Origin: Clitoria ternatea
Lineage: Eukaryota > Streptophyta > Magnoliopsida > Fabales > Fabaceae
DNA: 64,000 nucleotides
Reading direction: 5' to 3'
NCBI GenBank assembly: GCA_037962975.1
Contig: CM075674.1
Coordinates: forward strand, 84,088,501-84,152,500
Part shown: positions 11,041-21,302 of the stretch, piece after piece
How the letters are laid out: each line of letters opens with the position of its first letter
How positions within the stretch are numbered: position 1 is the first letter of the stretch
Translations under genes and position numbers: made by a program
Notes under the pieces: generated by a model
What the model was told of the DNA's origin: nothing
Database searches by the model: none
The model's input: the letters and a program-made list of their open reading frames with translations, nothing else

Positions 11041-11830
11041 AAAATTGAATCCTTACGATTGAGAAGCATCTACCTCAATCCGTACTCCTATGATTGGAAA
11101 AATGTCCCTAGGACGGATGATCTCAATCACCTATTCTGTGATTCGATGATGCAACTCCTGGTACAAACAATTCCAATTATCACTCCAGGACGGATGATCT
11201 CAATCACCTATTCTGTGATTCGATGATGCAACTCCTGGTATGAACATTCTTACAATGGAAGCTTTTGAAAACTGAGAATTATTCATTCAATCCGTACTCC
11301 TACGATTGAAAAACGTCTCCAGGACGGATTATCTAAATCACTTAATCTGTGATCTGACGATGTAACTCTTGGCAGTGTACTTTTCCAGAACGGATATCCT
11401 CAATCACCCATTATGTGATCTGACGATGTAACTCCTGACGTTATGTACTTGCCCAGGACGGATGATCTCAATCACCCATTCTGTGATCTGACAATGTAAC
11501 TCCTGGCGCCATACACACCTCAAGGACGGATGATCTCAATCACCTACTATGTGACCCGATGATATAATTCCTGGTGTCGTACACATCCCCAAGACGGATG
11601 ATCTCAATCACCTATTTAGTGATTCGACGATAAAACTCCTGGTACGAACAATTCCCATAATCATTCATATGATGGAAATCTCTGAAAGCCAATCCGCACT
11701 TTCACTCTCAAGTGGTATTCTCCCAGGACGGATATTCTTTATCACCTATTCTGTGATACAATGACATAACTCCTGGCGTAGAAAAACTCCCATCGTTATC
11801 CTTATGGTGGAGGACTCAAAACACCACTTT
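11041..11830 (+). repeat. tandem array inside Tat-like element 1
   Basis: About eight copies of a core of roughly 52 bp, beginning CAGGACGGATGATCTCAATC and closing with an AACTCCTGG step, at about 11,108, 11,184, 11,321, 11,384, 11,452, 11,519, 11,588 and 11,713. Spacers of 10-85 bp differ between copies, so the array is irregular. Tandem repeats in the 3' part of Tat elements are a known source of satellites. No coding capacity. Confidence 0.8.
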
Positions 11831-12273
11831 CTTACACCTTTGTAGTTCCCCAAACTTGGAACAATACTCTTACAATGAACGACATAGTTTTCTCCAGTGA
11901 GAATAACATGAATAAAATACAGTCGTCCGTCCTGTTACACCACTCTACTAAACAGCGGATCGACCCATCTTTCCCCAAAAGAATTAAGGATCATGCCCTA
12001 AAGACAGGCACCTTCTTCTTAATACGCACTTGGGGACATGTATATATTTATCCGTTCTAAATTTTATTTGTTGTTTAATCTTCCGAGGCAGTTGTTTCAA
12101 TCCGACCTCAAGGTTAATCATACAAAACGAATTAGCAACGATTTAAATATACATGAAACGACGACGACAATTTTCTTCAATCAAAATTCATTCGTTGAAA
12201 GTGAGATTACATATAATAGTTAAATGCCGGAGTTGATCCCGGTACACAACTATACTTATAAATGAAAACAAAA
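11831..12273 (-). other. 3' flank of antisense gene copy 2
   Basis: AT-rich non-coding DNA between the tandem array and the stop codon of antisense copy 2. The CCGGAGTTGATCCCGG segment at 12,227-12,242 matches the 3' flank of copy 1, so the two flanks share ancestry. Short open frames on the + strand here have no recognisable features. Confidence 0.55.
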
Positions 12274-14544
12274 CTATGGAGGAGGAATTTGTTCTTCAGT
12301 TTTCTGTGCCTCCTCAGCACCAGGCTCTTGTGCCCCTTCCTTTGGAACCTCCACAGGAGTCTCCCCTCCAGGAGCTTCAGTCCTTTCTTCAGAAGAGGGA
12401 ACCTCAGACACAGGAAAGACATAATCCGGTCCCATAGTTTGACCCTCAGGAAGAGGAGGCAAACCATACAGGGACGTTGGGGGATCTTCGTGACGACCAT
12501 CCACCACTGCGACTAACTTTCCCCCATGGAATTCATAGAACGGATCCATTCCATAAAGGTTAAGTTTCGCAGTGGGGTTGCGGTAGAAAACTTGGCGTAT
12601 AGCTAGGCCGAAGGATTCTTCAACAGCCCGGCTACATATTTCAACAGCTTCTTCTCTCTCAGTTTTCGCTGTGGCCAATTCTCCCCGCAACTTGGACAGC
12701 TCCTCACTAGATCTTTCGGACTCCGCTTTCCTAGCCTTCAGTCCCTCAATCTCAAAGAGGAGCTTCTTCTCCCTTTGAGACCACTCCTCAGCAGCAGCTT
12801 TATTTTTATCCTGGCTGCTACGGAGTTCTTCCTCCTTCTCTACCAGTTTGCCTTCCGAGCCTTTGAGGTCGGCTTTAAGCTTGAGATTCTCTTTAGTCAT
12901 GATATCTCCGAACTCCTTAGACTTGGCAAGACGATCTTCCATCAGCTTGATGGTGGCTTTGTCTTTCCCTGAAGAAAGCTTGAGTTCTTCTAATTTGTCA
13001 CTCAACTCTTCAACCTTATCAACGTTGTCAGCCAACTCGCTGACTGAGGAAAGCATTCCAGCGAGTTCGGTTAACTGCCACCTTCCGGCCTCGCACGCTC
13101 CTTTAATTTCTTTAGCACTGAGCGTAGGCCGGAGTTTGTACATTGGTGGTGGAAGAGTGGCTGGAGTAGAACCCTCATAGGAGAGGAAGGGGGTGAGAAA
13201 CGAGTTGGTTGGGTAAGAGGTCGGCTTCGCCCCAGAAACCCCGGCAGCAATTCCTTTACTTCCAGAAGGAGCAGCAGCTGCTTCCGAGGTTTCAACAGGC
13301 TTATCCTTCGGAGTTCTACGCTTTTTGGACGGGCCTCCCACTGAGTCATTCTTAATTTTTCTCCTTCTTTCAGTGACCGGGGGCTGACCCGTGGCTGCGC
13401 CAGCATCGGATGAACCGCCCTCAGCCAGTGGAATATCCCCTTCCGCATCCGAAGTCAAGATGATTAACTCAGGACGATCCTTTGTGGAGGCCCTGGGCTT
13501 AACTTCATTCTCACGGGCAATGGATTTACCCGCTGCCTTGAATCCCTTTAACCTGTTCATCTCAGGAGTCTCTTGTTCTATTTCACCTGCATGAACGAAC
13601 ATGAAATATTAGCAACTGCAAGATATTCTATATATTCTGTAAAGGTGAAAAGGTGAGATAAAATGATAATTACGCAAATAATCATCCCGGACTCCGCTTG
13701 AGCTACTTAACAAACGCCTGCACGAAAAGACGTGACGACGTGTAGTGTGTGATTCGAGTGCGAACAACACTTTCGATGTTTCAGGAGACAGATCGGATTG
13801 ATCAGTGTAGTACGCGTGGGAGCTCAAGAGAAAATGCTTATGGGTCCAACTCAATGGAAATTTATCGACGCCCTCTTCATCCTTCCAAAATATTGGTTTG
13901 CCCTTCTTAATGGAGATGCGAGTGAAGTAGGTCTTAAACGACTTCCCATCAACCTTGGCCGAATCAGTATAAGACTCAAAGTTCACAAAAGAACAGAGAG
14001 TCCGGAGTGTCACCAGACCAACTCCGCCCTGCTTATTCGCCCTTCGAACTACCTGGGTGTAGTAAAACAGCATCGCTACAGTTGGCGTGAAATTAAAATG
14101 TTCACCCAAGACCTCCAAAGCGCGGATGAGGCCCCAACCGTTGGGATGAAGTTGGGAGGGTGCACAGTTCAAAAACCTCAAAACACCCATCTGGAGTTCG
14201 GTTAATGGGAAGCGGACACCCAAATAATGAAAGATGAAGTCGTACATGTACACTGAACGATCGTTGGGGACGACATGGCATATCCGCTCTGTCGGAAGTG
14301 GTGCGTAAACCCTATACCACTTCTTTGTCTCTTCTTCCACATTGAGAGTGAACCTCGGCTGAATCCGGGATCCTTCCTCATCCGCATGACGGGAGGCCAA
14401 GTCCTTAAATTCACTAGACACCCAACAGAAAGGCCATTTAGCCTGAAGCTCCTCCCAATTCAGCCTCGAAGCAACAACGCTATAGAGACCTTCGGTTGTC
14501 TTCGAAATAGCAATATCTCCAGAAGTTCCTTCCCCAGTGGCCAT
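12274..14544 (-). CDS. antisense gene copy 2 (Transposase_28-like, two exons)
   Basis: Exon 1 14544-13674 and exon 2 13586-12274 join, after removal of an 87-nt GT-AG intron, to 727 codons plus stop. It parallels copy 1 throughout: the FPLTELQMGVLRFLNCAPS and QLHPNGWGLIRALEVLGEHF segments, TDSAKVDGKSFKTYF, a CRRLL step before the splice, then ETPEMNRLKGFKA, a basic linker, a coiled coil (roughly residues 500-620), the MDPFYEFHGGKLVAVVDGRH block and a Glu/Pro-rich tail of about 60 residues that copy 1 lacks. In the globular domain the copies look about 70% identical. The start used (MATGEGTSG) lies about 100 residues inside copy 1; homologous DNA upstream is out of frame with stops, so the N-terminus is lost or starts in another exon. 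Role unknown. Confidence 0.78.
13587..13673 (-). other. intron of antisense gene copy 2, GT-AG
   Basis: Donor GTAATTATC at 13673, acceptor CATGCAG ending at 13587; 87 nt and pyrimidine-rich before the acceptor, as in plant introns. Phase 1, same position as in copy 1. Frame is kept only by splicing: unspliced, exon 1 stops at 13611-13609. Confidence 0.75.
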
Positions 14545-14991
14545 TTGGATTGTCTAAACCGAACTCCTTAATCTATGATAAGAAATAATATGTCGTCAGA
14601 AAGTTGTAATCATTACTCACTGTATTTTAAAAGTAACTACAATCAGAGGACGACTCTGAGAAGGGAAAGATCACTTTCCACAGTGAGTAAGATCCCCTTT
14701 CTGAGCGATACGACTCAGTCTTAGGAAGAATCACAAGGATTCTTCCCCATGACTATTAGGGTTGCGAGAAACTGATCTCCCCCCTAAATAAAGCCTACTT
14801 TCTTTAACTAAGAGTAGCAAACCAAAACAAGACGAGAGCAACAAGGAAGAAATAGTTACCTCAGATGACAACGGTGAATATGAGGAACGAAGAAACCCTC
14901 GTAATGTAGGCAGCAAACTTCCTTGCAAAATTTCTGCAGAGTTTCGTTGAGAAAACAGAAGCGAGTGAAACTCAGAATCCACTAAGTGTTT
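14545..14991 (-). pseudogene. decayed N-terminal part and leader of antisense gene copy 2
   Basis: Minus-strand DNA that aligns in order with the first 100 codons and leader of copy 1 (an SRNPNSHG peptide at 14,740-14,780 against FNRNPTVHGG in copy 1, and an AG|GTAAC step at 14,861) but with frameshifts and stops. It shows that copy 2 once had, or spliced in, the same N-terminus. Confidence 0.5.
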
Positions 14992-14999
14992 CTTTTATA
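14992..14999 (-). promoter_or_regulatory. candidate TATA box for antisense gene copy 2
   Basis: TATAAAAG on the minus strand about 130 nt upstream of the conserved AG|GTAAC leader step. The matching place in copy 1 (about 10,520) has only a weak CATATTT. This suggests a promoter separate from the LTR; not proven. Confidence 0.4.
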
Positions 15000-15510
15000 A
15001 GAAACGAAGAGGTTCGGTTACTCACTCTGGAAGTTGTGTCATTCTCGATTAAACGCATTGCTTCACAAATGAAACGACACAACCGTTCCAAATTCATAGG
15101 CGCCAAAACAATAGCAATTCGACAAAGGGCCTATCTACTGGGCCCAAAAGTTTCAAAAATTTTAGGCCCATTAAACCCAAAACGACGGTTAATGAGATTT
15201 CCACCTGAGGCGCAATAATTGCTTGCCCAAGTGATTAAAAGCATTAATGTCTAATCATGCAATGCAATTCGCGCTTTACAGCCGTTACACGAACTTCAAG
15301 AGCTTTCAATTCCAATAAACTCTTGAGATTCTCGTACAACGAATCTTTGTCTGAATCCGTTGTAATGACATCGACAGACCATATCTCTTAATCTGAGAAC
15401 GGTCCTTTATGAATAAATGCTAAGGAATGATTTAACGCATAAGTTCACCGGTATTCAGACCTCTCACAGGTTAGGTAGCTTATGTGAACAACCGCTCAGT
15501 CCCTCACACA
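15000..15510 (+). other. gene-free segment before the 3' LTR of element 1
   Basis: Moderately AT-rich DNA between the antisense promoter region and the polypurine tract. It contains a 15,120-15,240 stretch (AGGCCCATTAAACCC, GCCCAAGTGATTAAAAGCA) that parallels 10,670-10,790 upstream of antisense copy 1, so it is the other end of the duplicated unit. No gene. Confidence 0.55.
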
Positions 15511-15521
15511 AGCTAGGGGAC
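15511..15521 (+). promoter_or_regulatory. polypurine tract of Tat-like element 1
   Basis: AGCTAGGGGAC directly before the 3' LTR (two to four bases apart). The same sequence precedes the 3' LTR of element 2 at 41,370. It would prime plus-strand DNA synthesis. Confidence 0.7.
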
Positions 15522-15524
15522 ATA

Positions 15525-16253
15525 TGATCCGGTCTCAATACCGGTATCCGACCTGCAAGGCATATTTCAACGTCTTTGTCAAGACATCAACGTGTAACCG
15601 GTGTCATCGGTATACATCCGGACTGTAATTCCGTATCAGGCGTTCTCCCTATACCGGTTGTTCAGGATAACACCATGACATCGGACAATACACACGTCAC
15701 TCTGCTAAATACAAGGATAATTGCTACAGGGATCGATCAATAATTCCCTGCACTACGAGCCAAATTCTGCTCACGGGAATGGTCAACTTGTTCCCTAATC
15801 CTAGTCTATATTCTCTATGCTCAATATAAAATAGCCACTTGACCCAATCATGCTGGTAAGTGCGCAATATAATAATGCTAATAGGAGTTAGTGGTTCCCC
15901 ACTAATGAGTCCTCAAAAAACGAGCCAATCAGGTATATGAACTCATTTCAATAATGAAGTGGGGGATCTTCAACTAATTCGATGCACAATTACTCTCTGA
16001 AATACATTCCTTACTTGGAATATTATCACTGACTTGAGCGTCGGAGAATCATTGCAGGAGACACCACCATTCGCCCACTTCAACGCGTTAGGTCGGTGTG
16101 AAGGACCTCCAGGACGCCCAGTCCGCTCTCTCCGCTCAAGGACAACGGATACCTACACCGGATACTCATACATCCGGTCTCCTATACGGTATTTGCATAC
16201 TATTTATGACTGACTTGAGTCCGGATCTCTAGACCCCGGTTCAGGACAGATCA
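15525..16253 (+). repeat. 3' LTR of Tat-like element 1
   Basis: 729 bp, TGATCC...GATCA. About six single-base differences from the 5' LTR (near 15,745, 15,768, 15,906, 15,914, 16,059 and 16,206), no indels. TATAAAA at 15,825-15,831. The AAAAC at 16,254-16,258 is the target duplication. Confidence 0.95.
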
Positions 16254-16258
16254 AAAAC

Positions 16259-17433
16259 GTACAATTTGTTCTTTATAAGAATCAGAAATTCTTTGTTTTA
16301 ATACTCCACCATATCCCAAATCAGAAGCATCTGTTTCTAAAATTAAAGAGGCTGCTGGATTGGGAATTCCTAAACAAGGAAGTTTTTAGTTAAAGATTTT
16401 ACTTGTATTATTGTTTGAGTCATTTGGTCATTCCAAGCAGGGGGATCTTTTCTGAGTCTTTTATAAAGTGGTGCACAAATAGTTCTAATATTGGGCATAA
16501 ATTCTGCTACATAATTGATACACCTTAAAAATATTTGCAATTGTTTTTTATCTTTAATTTCATTAGGAAATTTATTGGCAAATTCTAAAGACCTTTGAAT
16601 AGGAGTAATGGTTTCCTGATATATTTCATATCCTAAAAATCTCACTTTGGTTTGAAATAATTTTATTTTTCTAGCTGATACTACTAGCCCATTTTCCTTT
16701 ATAATTTTAATAAATTTTTCTAAGTGAGAGATATGTTGATTAATTCCTTTTGAGAAAATTAAAACATCATCTAGATATACTATTGAAAATTCCATATAAG
16801 GATAAAAAATATCATTTATTATATTTTAAAACTCACTTGGAGCGTTTTTTAATCCTTGAGGCATTACATTCCATTCATAATGTCCAAATGGGACTACAAA
16901 AGTTGTTTTATATCTATCTTCTTCTTTTACAGAGATTTGATAATATCCAGATTTCATATCAAATTTAGAAAATATAGTTGCATTATGTAATCTCTTGATT
17001 AAGTCTGATTTATTGGGTAATGGATACCTTATCCATTTTAATACTTTATTTAAAGGCTTATAATTAATTACTAGTCTCGGAGCTCCCCTTTCTTGTTCAG
17101 AAGCATTCATTACATAAAATATTGAACAACTCCAAGGAGATTTTGAAGGTCTAATTAATCCTTTATCTAAATATTCTTGAATTTCCTTTTTAAAATATTC
17201 TAAATATTATTGATTCATTGGTATGGTCCTAGCTTTTGTGGGTATTTTTGTTTCATCAAAACTATCTTCATATGGTAGCGCAATTTCATATTTTTCCTAT
17301 TCCAAAAGGCTATTGGATTAGTTTCACAAATTTCTTTTTCTATTTTTTCTTTAAAGTTTTTAATAGTTTGTTGAAGTTTTAGATTTTTTAATTTTTCTTC
17401 AATCCTTTTATATTGTATATCTTTGTTTAACAT
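16259..17433 (-). pseudogene. EPRV reverse transcriptase and start of RNase H, broken
   Basis: Copies viral RNA into DNA. Three open pieces carry successive parts: 17433-17215 (linker before RT), 17110-16826 (RT fingers and palm, with an INYKPLNK motif, a FDMKSGYYQI motif holding the first catalytic Asp, and PFGHYEWNVMPQGLKNAP) and 16795-16370 (the catalytic YLDD box and thumb). Stops or frameshifts separate them near 16,825, 17,112-17,214 and 16,369. The remaining bases to 16,259 are the N-terminal part of RNase H. Motif order is complete but the enzyme cannot be made in one piece. Confidence 0.8.
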
Positions 17434-17602
17434 ATGAATTTGTTTAGTTTTTCTTTCTAAAAGATTTACACTTTTTATTGAATTCTCTTTTAATAAATTT
17501 AGTTCTCTAAATCTAGGAGGCTTTATAAATTCAAAGCAAATTTCTTGACCAAAGCTTTAGATATAATTCCTATTTCTATTACTTCGAAGGGATATAAGAG
17601 TG

Positions 17603-18277
17603 TTAAAATGGAGTTCCTAGTATTAAAGGAGTAGTCATATTTTTTACTAATACAAAAGAAGTTCGATAACATATTTTATCTTTACAAATTTTTGCATTTG
17701 ATAGTTTACATTGAATATTCATTTTGGATCCATTAGCGCTACTTACTCCTTCATTAGTTTTTTCATAGTATTTTGTAGGTACTAATCCTTCTTGAATACA
17801 ATTTATATCTGCTCCAGAATCAACTAGAGCTATCATGTTAAATATTTCTTCTTTTATCACTAGTGAAATTTCTACTAACCATTTATGTGAGGTTATAAGA
17901 CTTAATAGATTTATATAACTCTTGCTTGATTCACCCTTATCGTTTTCTTTAGGTTTTTCTTGTGTTTCAATTATTTTGTTTCCTTCTAGTTCTATAAGTC
18001 TATATTCTAAAGAAATATCATTTTGTTTTAACTCTAAAATTTCTCTTTTTAGTTCTTTTATTTCTTCTTGCAAATCTTTGATAGTAACTAAACTAGTTGG
18101 TTGTTTAAATTGTTTTAAAATATCTTTTATTTCTATTGCTTCTATACTTTGAGCTTTATTTTGTTCTTCTTTTAAAATTAAATCATTTAATTGGTGTAAG
18201 AACTCAGTCTTTAGCGGGGATTCTTCCATCTTGTCAATCATTGATATTAGAGTGGACATTTGATCTCTAGTTATCAT
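17603..18277 (-). pseudogene. EPRV aspartic protease segment
   Basis: 224 codons, open. The N-terminal half is a Lys/Glu-rich coiled-coil-like stretch (about residues 1-110). The C-terminal half is a retropepsin: a VDSGAD active site near residue 153 and a LILGTPF motif at the very end, where the frame stops. Such proteases mature the viral polyprotein. It lies between the coat region and RT, as in caulimovirid ORF1; the next domain is reached only across a stop. Confidence 0.75.
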
Positions 18278-18370
18278 ATTAACTGTTAAACAATTTGTAC
18301 AAGAACATAATCCTGGTCCTAAACAATAATTTTCTTCTTCTTCTTCTAACTCTTCATCAGAAGAGGAAGT

Positions 18371-18670
18371 TTAGTTTAATTGATATATTTCATTTTTAGA
18401 TTCTATATTTTCTTTTGATTCAGTTTCTTCTTCAGGTTCAGAATTAAGCAAAACATTTAATAGACTTTCCTTTAATTTCTCTTCTATTTCTAAAGCATTT
18501 ATTTTTTCTTGTACTCTATAATTTTTGCTATATGTCCTTTTCTTTCGCATTTCCAACAAGTAACTATTCTTTTTTCTTTGGGAATTATTAATTTTTTTAG
18601 GGACCATTTTTATAGAGTGATTTTGTGGGAATGGATTTTTATTATAGCTTTTTCTATTATTAGTTAACAT
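18371..18670 (-). pseudogene. EPRV coat-protein C-terminus with zinc knuckle
   Basis: 99 codons, very basic then acidic. A CX2CX4HX4-type zinc knuckle is encoded near 18,535-18,565, across a frame change, but the fourth ligand is Tyr rather than Cys (CWKCERKGHIAKNY), a likely inactivating change. It is followed by a Glu-rich tail. In caulimovirids the knuckle of the coat protein binds pregenomic RNA. Confidence 0.6.
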
Positions 18671-20063
18671 ATCTATTAGTTCTTTGTGTTTGTTGTTCTT
18701 CTTTTCTTTTTCTTATTTTTTGCTGGGTGCTAGGAGCTGCTATACTTTCTATTCCATATTGAGCACAAAATGTTCCTACTTCCCTTTTATCCACAATACT
18801 TTCTTTTCTTATTTTATTTTGTAATTTATAATCAGTACAAACATTTATTCCTGTATCTATAATGCAATTATGTAATTGTCCATAAGTTAAGCTTTTATAA
18901 TCTATTTCAGGTCCATAAGTTTTTTGTAAATTTATTTTTACCTTTTCTGAAAATAACCTAGGTAATCCGGCTATAAATTTTTCTTTCCAAAACTTTCATT
19001 ACCATCTTCTCTCATGGTTACTTTAGCTAAAAAGTTGTCTTTATACCATCTATAATCAGACATAGTTGAGCAATATAAATTTGCTAATTGTGTTGAAAGT
19101 CTATCTTTAAACATATGCGGATCTCCAATAAAATTTTTAATAATAGAATATGCTAATATAGCTACAACATCAGATTCATTATTTTAAGTTTTAACACTAT
19201 CAAGTATTATACTTCTTTCTTGAGGAGTTAATAAATTATCCCACCAGCCTTTTAATTGTCCAGTAAATCCTTGGTTTAATAGTATTGCAGCATCTCTTTC
19301 AGATATCTTTTTTGTTTTATATACAGTTGCACATATAGTCATATGAGTTACTACATCAAGAATAGTTTGTTCACTTAATCCATCTATATTCCATTCTAAA
19401 ATATCATGCCCTGAATAGTTTACATTAGTTAATTCTCCTTTTTTTTCAAACTGTACACCAGCAAAAATTGGTCTTGGATAATAATTTCTTAATAAAGGGT
19501 AACTTTTGGGTTGAGTTCTTATTTTATTTAGAGCAAAATTGTCTTTCTCTAATACATTAACTGAATTTCCAATATTCATCTTTTTTAATTTTTCTTTGAT
19601 TTCTTCTATATCTATTTCAAAATTAGTTTTAAGTCGTAAGGAATTTAAATCCTTTTATGGTATATTATTAAATTTTTAAATAGGACTTTCTATAGATTGT
19701 TTTGAATTATTATTACTATTATTTAATTTATTTTCTATCCTTACTAATTGTCTACTTATAGTGTCTAATATAGTATTTGAAAAGTTTAATTGTTGATGAA
19801 TTTTCTTTGTCTCTTTTCTCTATAGGTGATTCTTCATTACTACATGCTTATAAGGAGTGGCTTCCATTTCTAGATCTTTGGAGGCTAAGATTTTTATTCC
19901 TTCCATTGGAGGATGTTCAGACTCAATATTTTTGCCATTAATAGTTTTTCATGTACTAGTAATTTTAGTTATGGGTTGTATTCTTTTGTTTATTGTAAAA
20001 GGATATTGGATATTATTCTTTTGACAGAAATCAGCAAATCTATCAAAGAAATATCTATTTAAC
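18671..20063 (-). pseudogene. EPRV coat-protein region, degraded
   Basis: The longest open piece, 19579-19184 (131 codons), has an ILLNQGFTGQLKGWWDNLL segment that I associate with coat domains of petuvirus-like caulimovirids. On both sides the same kind of sequence continues in other frames with stops, including Gln/Lys-rich DNA between this piece and the movement protein (19,600-20,063). Placed between the movement protein and the zinc knuckle, as expected for a capsid. Not functional. Confidence 0.6.
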
Positions 20064-21302
20064 TCATTTTCTTCTATGTTTTTTATAAAATAACTCTTCA
20101 TATTCTGTTGTTTTTTCTTTTGAAAAATTTAAGAAATACCAATCTCTTTTTTCTTTATTATAAGAGGCTTCGAAATCTTGTCGAATCCAGTTTTTATCTA
20201 TTTCAAAAGGTAATTCTCTAGTTAATGTATTTAAAACTTGAGATCGTGTTGGAGAATATTGAGACGATTCATATTTATAAGTTTCTTGATAAACGGGTAT
20301 AGCTATATATGACAAATCATTTCTTATTCCCTTTAAATCTAGATTAATAGTAGAATTATCTATAGAATGTCTTGATGATTCAGCTTTAATTACCTGTGGT
20401 CTATTGATTTTAAAAGATGATCTATTTAATCTTAATCGTACATCATTGCCTTCTCTAATAACCTCCCTTACTTTAGTATTATAAAATTTTTCTTCTTCTA
20501 ATATATCGTTTAATACCCATTCTTCAGGAATTCTTTTCATAACTTCTTCATGAGATAATTTTTTGGGAACCACGACTTGTGATTTTCTTAAATTTGCTTT
20601 AACTAAAACAGTTTCATCTTTTGGTGAAGATCTAGGAGCTCTAAAATTATAATTTACTTTAGTAATTGTATAATATATTCTATAGATAATATTATAAGGA
20701 CTTGCATCTTCTTTTATTGTATCTGTTGATTTTAAATAGAGTTTTATAGCCTTAGGAGTATATTTATTTCTTATATCCATAGAAAAATTAGGATAACAAT
20801 TAAAGAAAGCTGGCCCATCATGAAGGTTACTTTCTAAAACTGCTATCATGGATTTCTCAAAATTTTTAATTCTAGTATCTCTTAATATCATTAATATTGG
20901 AGAGTTTATTCCTAACATATAATTAGGTTTGGCAGCTACTTGAATTAATCCTATATGTATAAAATTAAACCTCTTTTCAATATGTTTATCAATCATTTCT
21001 TGATCTAAAATATTAATTTTTCTATTAGCCCTTGACCCGGGATAACTATATTCTAGTATATGAATCTTTTCACTGAAGTTTGATTTCCATACAAATTGTT
21101 GCTTATAAACTTGATCCTTTTTTACTATAGGTATTGACCAATTATGAAAGGCATTTTCTATTTTAGCTATTTCTAATTCTTTTGAAGTTATATTACCATA
21201 TTTCGAGGAGGAGGTAGAGACTTGCTCAGGAGTTTGTCTTACAATAACCTTATCTTTCTTTTTTAAACTTAGATCACTCAAAGTTTTTAATAGGTTAGCC
21301 AT
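20064..21302 (-). CDS. EPRV movement protein (30K type), open
   Basis: The best preserved viral segment: 412 codons without a stop. The region from about residue 90 to 190 matches the 30K movement-protein pattern of caulimovirids, with an HIGLIQVAAKP step, a RDTRIKNF step and a DGPAFFNCYPNFS motif. Such proteins form tubules through plasmodesmata. The C-terminal 200 residues are charged and Ser/Tyr-rich, and probably lead into the coat region of a polyprotein. It starts at an ATG (21,302), but in this virus type translation may begin upstream. Openness may be chance or youth; expression is not shown. Confidence 0.8.
   Translation of the reverse strand: MANLLKTLSDLSLKKKDKVIVRQTPEQVSTSSSKYGNITSKELEIAKIENAFHNWSIPIVKKDQVYKQQFVWKSNFSEKIHILEYSYPGSRANRKINILDQEMIDKHIEKRFNFIHIGLIQVAAKPNYMLGINSPILMILRDTRIKNFEKSMIAVLESNLHDGPAFFNCYPNFSMDIRNKYTPKAIKLYLKSTDTIKEDASPYNIIYRIYYTITKVNYNFRAPRSSPKDETVLVKANLRKSQVVVPKKLSHEEVMKRIPEEWVLNDILEEEKFYNTKVREVIREGNDVRLRLNRSSFKINRPQVIKAESSRHSIDNSTINLDLKGIRNDLSYIAIPVYQETYKYESSQYSPTRSQVLNTLTRELPFEIDKNWIRQDFEASYNKEKRDWYFLNFSKEKTTEYEELFYKKHRRK

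Larger units (their letters stand above)
3383..16253 (+). mobile_element. non-autonomous Tat-like Ty3/gypsy element with two antisense genes
   Basis: A complete 12.87-kb insertion: two 729-bp LTRs (TG...CA) flanked by a perfect 5-bp target duplication AAAAC (3378-3382 and 16254-16258), inside EPRV DNA. Sense order: PBS, gag, protease, first RT block; then a region with no pol, two antisense spliced genes separated by a tandem-repeat array, a polypurine tract and the 3' LTR. Gag and protease features and the antisense genes point to the Tat lineage (inference from family knowledge). RT core, RNase H and integrase are missing, so it could only move with enzymes supplied in trans. By eye the LTRs differ at about 6 of 729 sites, so insertion was recent. 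Confidence 0.9.

Noticed and set aside
11041..11830. CRISPR-like array
   Set aside because: Cores are too long and imperfect, spacers irregular, no cas genes, and the DNA is plant and inside a retrotransposon.
12848..13448. Frames of 110 and 125 codons overlapping antisense gene copy 2
   Set aside because: They are other-frame shadows of the coiled-coil region, whose biased codons keep other frames open.
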